Assembly: GCF_002242805.1 (NCBI RefSeq)
Contig: NZ_MCGQ01000005.1
Coordinates: 3,566 to 67,565 of the forward strand
Source: Streptomyces diastatochromogenes
GTDB taxonomy: Bacteria; Actinomycetota; Actinomycetes; Streptomycetales; Streptomycetaceae
Length of the DNA: 64,000 nucleotides
Direction: 5' to 3'
Both the position numbers and the translations under genes were made by a program. Positions 61,150-64,000 of this stretch are shown one piece after another. Position 1 is the stretch's first letter. Each line of letters begins with the position of its first letter. The notes beneath the pieces are model-generated. The model was given only the letters and a program-made list of their open reading frames with translations, did not search any database and had not been told where the DNA came from.

Positions 61150-62654
61150 GCGGTGGTCTCCTCGTCGCCGGCACCACCTCCGACGCCGGCAAGAGCGTCG
61201 TGACGGCCGGGATCTGCCGGTGGCTGGTGCGCCAGGGCGTCAAGGTCGCGCCCTTCAAGGCGCAGAACATGTCCCTCAACTCGTTCGTGACCCGGGAGGG
61301 TGCCGAGATCGGGCGGGCTCAGGCGATGCAGGCCCAGGCCTGTCGCGTCGAGCCGACCGCGCTGATGAACCCCGTGCTGCTCAAGCCCGGTGGTGAGCAG
61401 AGCAGCCAGGTGGTGCTGCTCGGGAAGCCGGTCGGTGAGCTGAGCGCGCGCGGGTACCACGGAGGGCGGCAGCAGAAGCTGCTCGGGACCGTGCTCGACT
61501 GTCTCGCCGAGTTGCGGGGCACGTATGACGCGGTGATCTGTGAGGGGGCGGGCAGTCCGGCCGAGATCAATCTGCGCCGGACCGACATCGTGAACATGGG
61601 GATCGCGCGCAACGCGCGGCTCCCCGTGCTGGTGGTGGGCGATATCGACCGCGGGGGCGTGTTCGCGTCGTTCTTCGGGACCGTCGCGCTGCTCTCGCCG
61701 GAGGACCAGGAACTTGTCGCAGGGTTCCTCGTCAACAAGTTCCGGGGGGACGTCTCCCTGCTGCAGCCCGGCCTCGACATGCTGCACGGGCTGACAGGGC
61801 GACAGACGTACGGCGTCCTCCCCTTCCGGCACGGCCTCGGCATCGACGAGGAGGACGGGCTCCGGGTCTCCCTGCGCGGGACCGTCCGTGAGTCGAACAC
61901 CGCCCCGCCCGTCGGCGAGGACGTGCTGCGGGTCGCCGTGTGCGCCATCCCGCTGATGTCCAACTTCACGGACGTGGACGCGCTGGCCGCCGAACCCGGT
62001 GTCGTGGTGCGGTTCGTGGACCGGCCGGAGGAACTGGCCGACGCCGATCTCGTGGTGATCCCGGGGACCCGGGGGACGGTCCGGGCCCTGGAGTGGCTGC
62101 GGGAGCGCGGCCTCGCGGACGCGCTGCGGCGCAGGGCCGCCGAGCAGCGGCCGGTCCTCGGCATCTGCGGTGGCTTCCAGATCCTCGGCGAGCACATCGA
62201 GGACGAGGTCGAGAGCCGGCGGGGGCAGGTGGACGGGCTGGGGATCCTGCCCGTACGCGTCCGGTTCGCCCGCGAGAAGACGCTCACCCGGCCCGTCGGG
62301 GAGGCCCTCGGCGAGCGGGTCGAGGGGTACGAGATCCACCACGGGGTCGCCGAAGTCACCGGCGGGGAGCCCTTCTTGGACGGCTGCCGGGTCGGCCAGA
62401 CCTGGGGCACGCACTGGCACGGCTCCCTGGAGTCGGACGGTTTCCGGCGGGCCTTCCTGCGCGAGGTGGCGGCCGCCGCGGGGCGCCGCTTCGTGCCGGC
62501 CCCCGACACCTCGTTCGCCGCGCTGCGCGAGGAGCAGCTCGACCGGCTCGGCGACCTGATCGAACAGCACGCGGACACGGACGCGCTCTGGCGGCTCATC
62601 GAGTCGGGCGCGCCGCAAGGACTGCCTTTCATTCCACCGGGAGCGCCCGCATGA
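61146..62654 (+). CDS. cobQ: Cobyric acid synthase CobQ/CbiP
   Basis: 502 aa. N-terminal ATP-binding dethiobiotin-synthetase-like domain (VAGTTSDAGKSVVTAGI and PFKAQNMSLNSF) and a C-terminal class-I glutamine amidotransferase with the nucleophile Cys341 (LGICGGFQILG) and the GYEIHHG/HWHG histidines. It amidates four carboxylates of adenosylcobyrinate diamide. GTG at 61146 overlaps cobD; the stop overlaps cobN (ATGA). Confidence 0.96.
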   Translation: MSGGLLVAGTTSDAGKSVVTAGICRWLVRQGVKVAPFKAQNMSLNSFVTREGAEIGRAQAMQAQACRVEPTALMNPVLLKPGGEQSSQVVLLGKPVGELSARGYHGGRQQKLLGTVLDCLAELRGTYDAVICEGAGSPAEINLRRTDIVNMGIARNARLPVLVVGDIDRGGVFASFFGTVALLSPEDQELVAGFLVNKFRGDVSLLQPGLDMLHGLTGRQTYGVLPFRHGLGIDEEDGLRVSLRGTVRESNTAPPVGEDVLRVAVCAIPLMSNFTDVDALAAEPGVVVRFVDRPEELADADLVVIPGTRGTVRALEWLRERGLADALRRRAAEQRPVLGICGGFQILGEHIEDEVESRRGQVDGLGILPVRVRFAREKTLTRPVGEALGERVEGYEIHHGVAEVTGGEPFLDGCRVGQTWGTHWHGSLESDGFRRAFLREVAAAAGRRFVPAPDTSFAALREEQLDRLGDLIEQHADTDALWRLIESGAPQGLPFIPPGAPA

Positions 62655-64000
62655 GCACAGTGTTGTTGTTGTCGACCGCCGACACCGATCTGCTGGCGGC
62701 CCGGGCCTCCGGCGCCTCCTACCGGATCGGCAACCCGACCCGCGTGGAGGTCGAGAGCGAGCTGCCCGCGCTGCTCGATGGCGCGGACATCGCCGTCGTA
62801 CGCCTGCTCGGTGGCAAGCGGGCCTGGGAGGACGGGCTGGCCGCGCTGAGGGCGTCCGGCATTCCGACCGTGCTGCTGGGCGGCGAGGCCGTGCCGGACG
62901 CCGAGCTGATGGCCGAGTCGTCCGTACCGGCGGGTGTGGTGGCGGAGGCCCTGAAGTACCTGGTCGAGGGCGGGTCCGCGAACCTGACCGAGCTGGCCCG
63001 GTTCCTGTCCGACACCGTGCTGCTGACCGGTGAGGGCTTCGAAGAGCCGCAGAAGATGCCCGAGTACGGCGTGCACGGCTCGTACGAGATCCGCGCCGGC
63101 CGGCCGACCGTGGGCGTGCTCTTCTACCGGGCGCACGAGCTGAGCGGCAACACCGGCTTCGTGGACACGCTGTGCGAGGCGATCGAGGCGCGGGGTGCCA
63201 ACGCGCTTCCCGTGTACTGCGGTTCGCTGCGCGGCGCGGACGCCGGGCTGTACGAGCTGCTGGGGCAGGCCGACGCCCTGGTCGCCACCGTCCTTGCCGC
63301 GGGCGGTACGCATGCCTCGCAGGCCTCGGCGGGCGGCGACGAGGAGTCCTGGGACATCGGGGCGCTCGCCGACCTGAACATCCCGGTGCTGCAGGGCCTC
63401 TGCCTCACCTCCTCGCGGGCCGCCTGGGAGGAGTCGGACGCCGCCCTCTCCCCCATGGACGCGGCGATGCAGGTCGCGATCCCGGAGTTCGACGGGCGGA
63501 TCGTCACGGTGCCGTTCTCCTTCAAGGAGCAGGGACCGGACGACGTCCCGGTGTACGTCGCCGACCCCGAGCGTGCGTCGCGCGTCGCCGGAATCGCCGT
63601 ACGGCACGCGCGGTTGAAGCACAAGCCGAACGCGGACAAGAAGGTCGCGCTGGTCTTCACCGCCTACCCGACCAAGCACTCGCGGGTCGGGAACGCCGTC
63701 GGTCTTGACACGCCCGCTTCGGCGGTGCGGGTGCTGGACGCGCTCCGGGATGCCGGGTACTCCCTCACCGAATACCCCGACAACGGGGACGAGTTGATCC
63801 ACCGGCTCATCGAGGCCGGCGGGCACGATGTCGAGTGGCTCACCGAGGATCAGCTGGCCGCCGCGCCCGCGCGGGTGCCGCTCGCCGACTACCGGGCCTG
63901 GTTCGACCAGCTCGACCCCGAGCTGCGGGACGGCATGCTGGAGGCGTGGGGCGAGCCGCCGGGCAGCCTGTACGTGGACGGCGACGAGATCGTGCTCGCC
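62651..64000 (+). CDS. cobN: Cobaltochelatase subunit CobN (5' part, runs off the window)
   Basis: The first 450 codons of a protein that is usually about 1200 aa; open to the last base. CobN features: N-terminal ADIAVVRLLGGKRAWEDGLAALRASGIP, then VGVLFYRAHELSGNTGFVDTLCEAIEARG and LVATVLAAGGTHASQASAGGDEESWDIGALADLNIPVLQ, then KVALVFTAYPTKHSRVGNAVGLDTPASAVRVL. It inserts cobalt into hydrogenobyrinate diamide with CobS and CobT (aerobic pathway). ATG at 62651 overlaps the cobQ stop. Confidence 0.95.
   Translation, partial: MSTVLLLSTADTDLLAARASGASYRIGNPTRVEVESELPALLDGADIAVVRLLGGKRAWEDGLAALRASGIPTVLLGGEAVPDAELMAESSVPAGVVAEALKYLVEGGSANLTELARFLSDTVLLTGEGFEEPQKMPEYGVHGSYEIRAGRPTVGVLFYRAHELSGNTGFVDTLCEAIEARGANALPVYCGSLRGADAGLYELLGQADALVATVLAAGGTHASQASAGGDEESWDIGALADLNIPVLQGLCLTSSRAAWEESDAALSPMDAAMQVAIPEFDGRIVTVPFSFKEQGPDDVPVYVADPERASRVAGIAVRHARLKHKPNADKKVALVFTAYPTKHSRVGNAVGLDTPASAVRVLDALRDAGYSLTEYPDNGDELIHRLIEAGGHDVEWLTEDQLAAAPARVPLADYRAWFDQLDPELRDGMLEAWGEPPGSLYVDGDEIVLA

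Overview
The window is a contiguous piece of a Streptomyces-type chromosome. The evidence is a very high GC content with G/C-rich third codon positions, many GTG starts, two chaplin genes, a streptophobe membrane protein, an SGM_5486-type microprotein, a Gbn-type nucleoid protein, a PhoP-type PHO box before a Pit transporter, and tightly overlapping ATGA/GTGA gene junctions. From memory the gene order resembles the conserved Streptomyces coelicolor core segment that runs from the chaplin chpE to cobN. This is recollection, not a database result. I see no tRNA, rRNA, insertion sequence, prophage or CRISPR array, and by eye I noticed no in-frame TTA (bldA-dependent) codon.

Layout. 1-9 kb: SPFH/NfeD membrane-domain pair, a stand-alone ABC ATPase, two short cysteine-free chaplins, a GAF histidine kinase/NarL regulator pair, an SDR coupled to a QueA-like gene, and a secreted transglycosylase-like protein. 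9-16 kb: an FHA-FHA-ABC-2 transporter, a streptophobe protein, serB and a SixA-like phosphatase. 16-20.5 kb: an MFS exporter with a 38-aa companion, divergent from a GntR regulator across a palindrome, then fabG-fabI. 20.6-31 kb: tldD-tldE, tyrS, small membrane proteins, moaA, a DUF485/solute:sodium symporter pair and a secreted subtilisin. 31-40.7 kb: a CoA-transferase family protein behind a 21-bp palindrome, a CopD-like protein, a zinc alcohol dehydrogenase, a VIT1-like protein, and a four-gene catabolic operon (acetoacetate-decarboxylase family, SDR, two paralogous amidohydrolases) divergent from a TetR regulator.

40.7-50 kb: a 30-bp minisatellite-like array, an exonuclease-BRCT protein, a cysteine-rich small protein, SURF1, a GH15 enzyme, an atypical SDR, and a compact Asp23/AmaP envelope-stress cluster, one gene of which carries an in-frame palindromic repeat. 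50-57.8 kb: gbn with a cluster of GATC sites upstream, an ABC-F protein with a possible leaderless leader peptide, a VOC protein, a hydrolase, a class II aldolase and a GH25 lysozyme. 57.8-64 kb: a PHO-box-controlled Pit phosphate transporter operon, then a cobalamin riboswitch driving cobD-cobQ-cobN, which runs off the end of the window.

Most of the content is housekeeping or conserved actinobacterial. The points most worth a second look are the 30-bp tandem array with 60-bp higher-order structure, the GATC cluster at gbn, the Asp23/AmaP cluster with its in-frame repeat, three perfect AT-rich operator-like palindromes at transporter and catabolic genes, and the uncharacterised four-gene catabolic operon.
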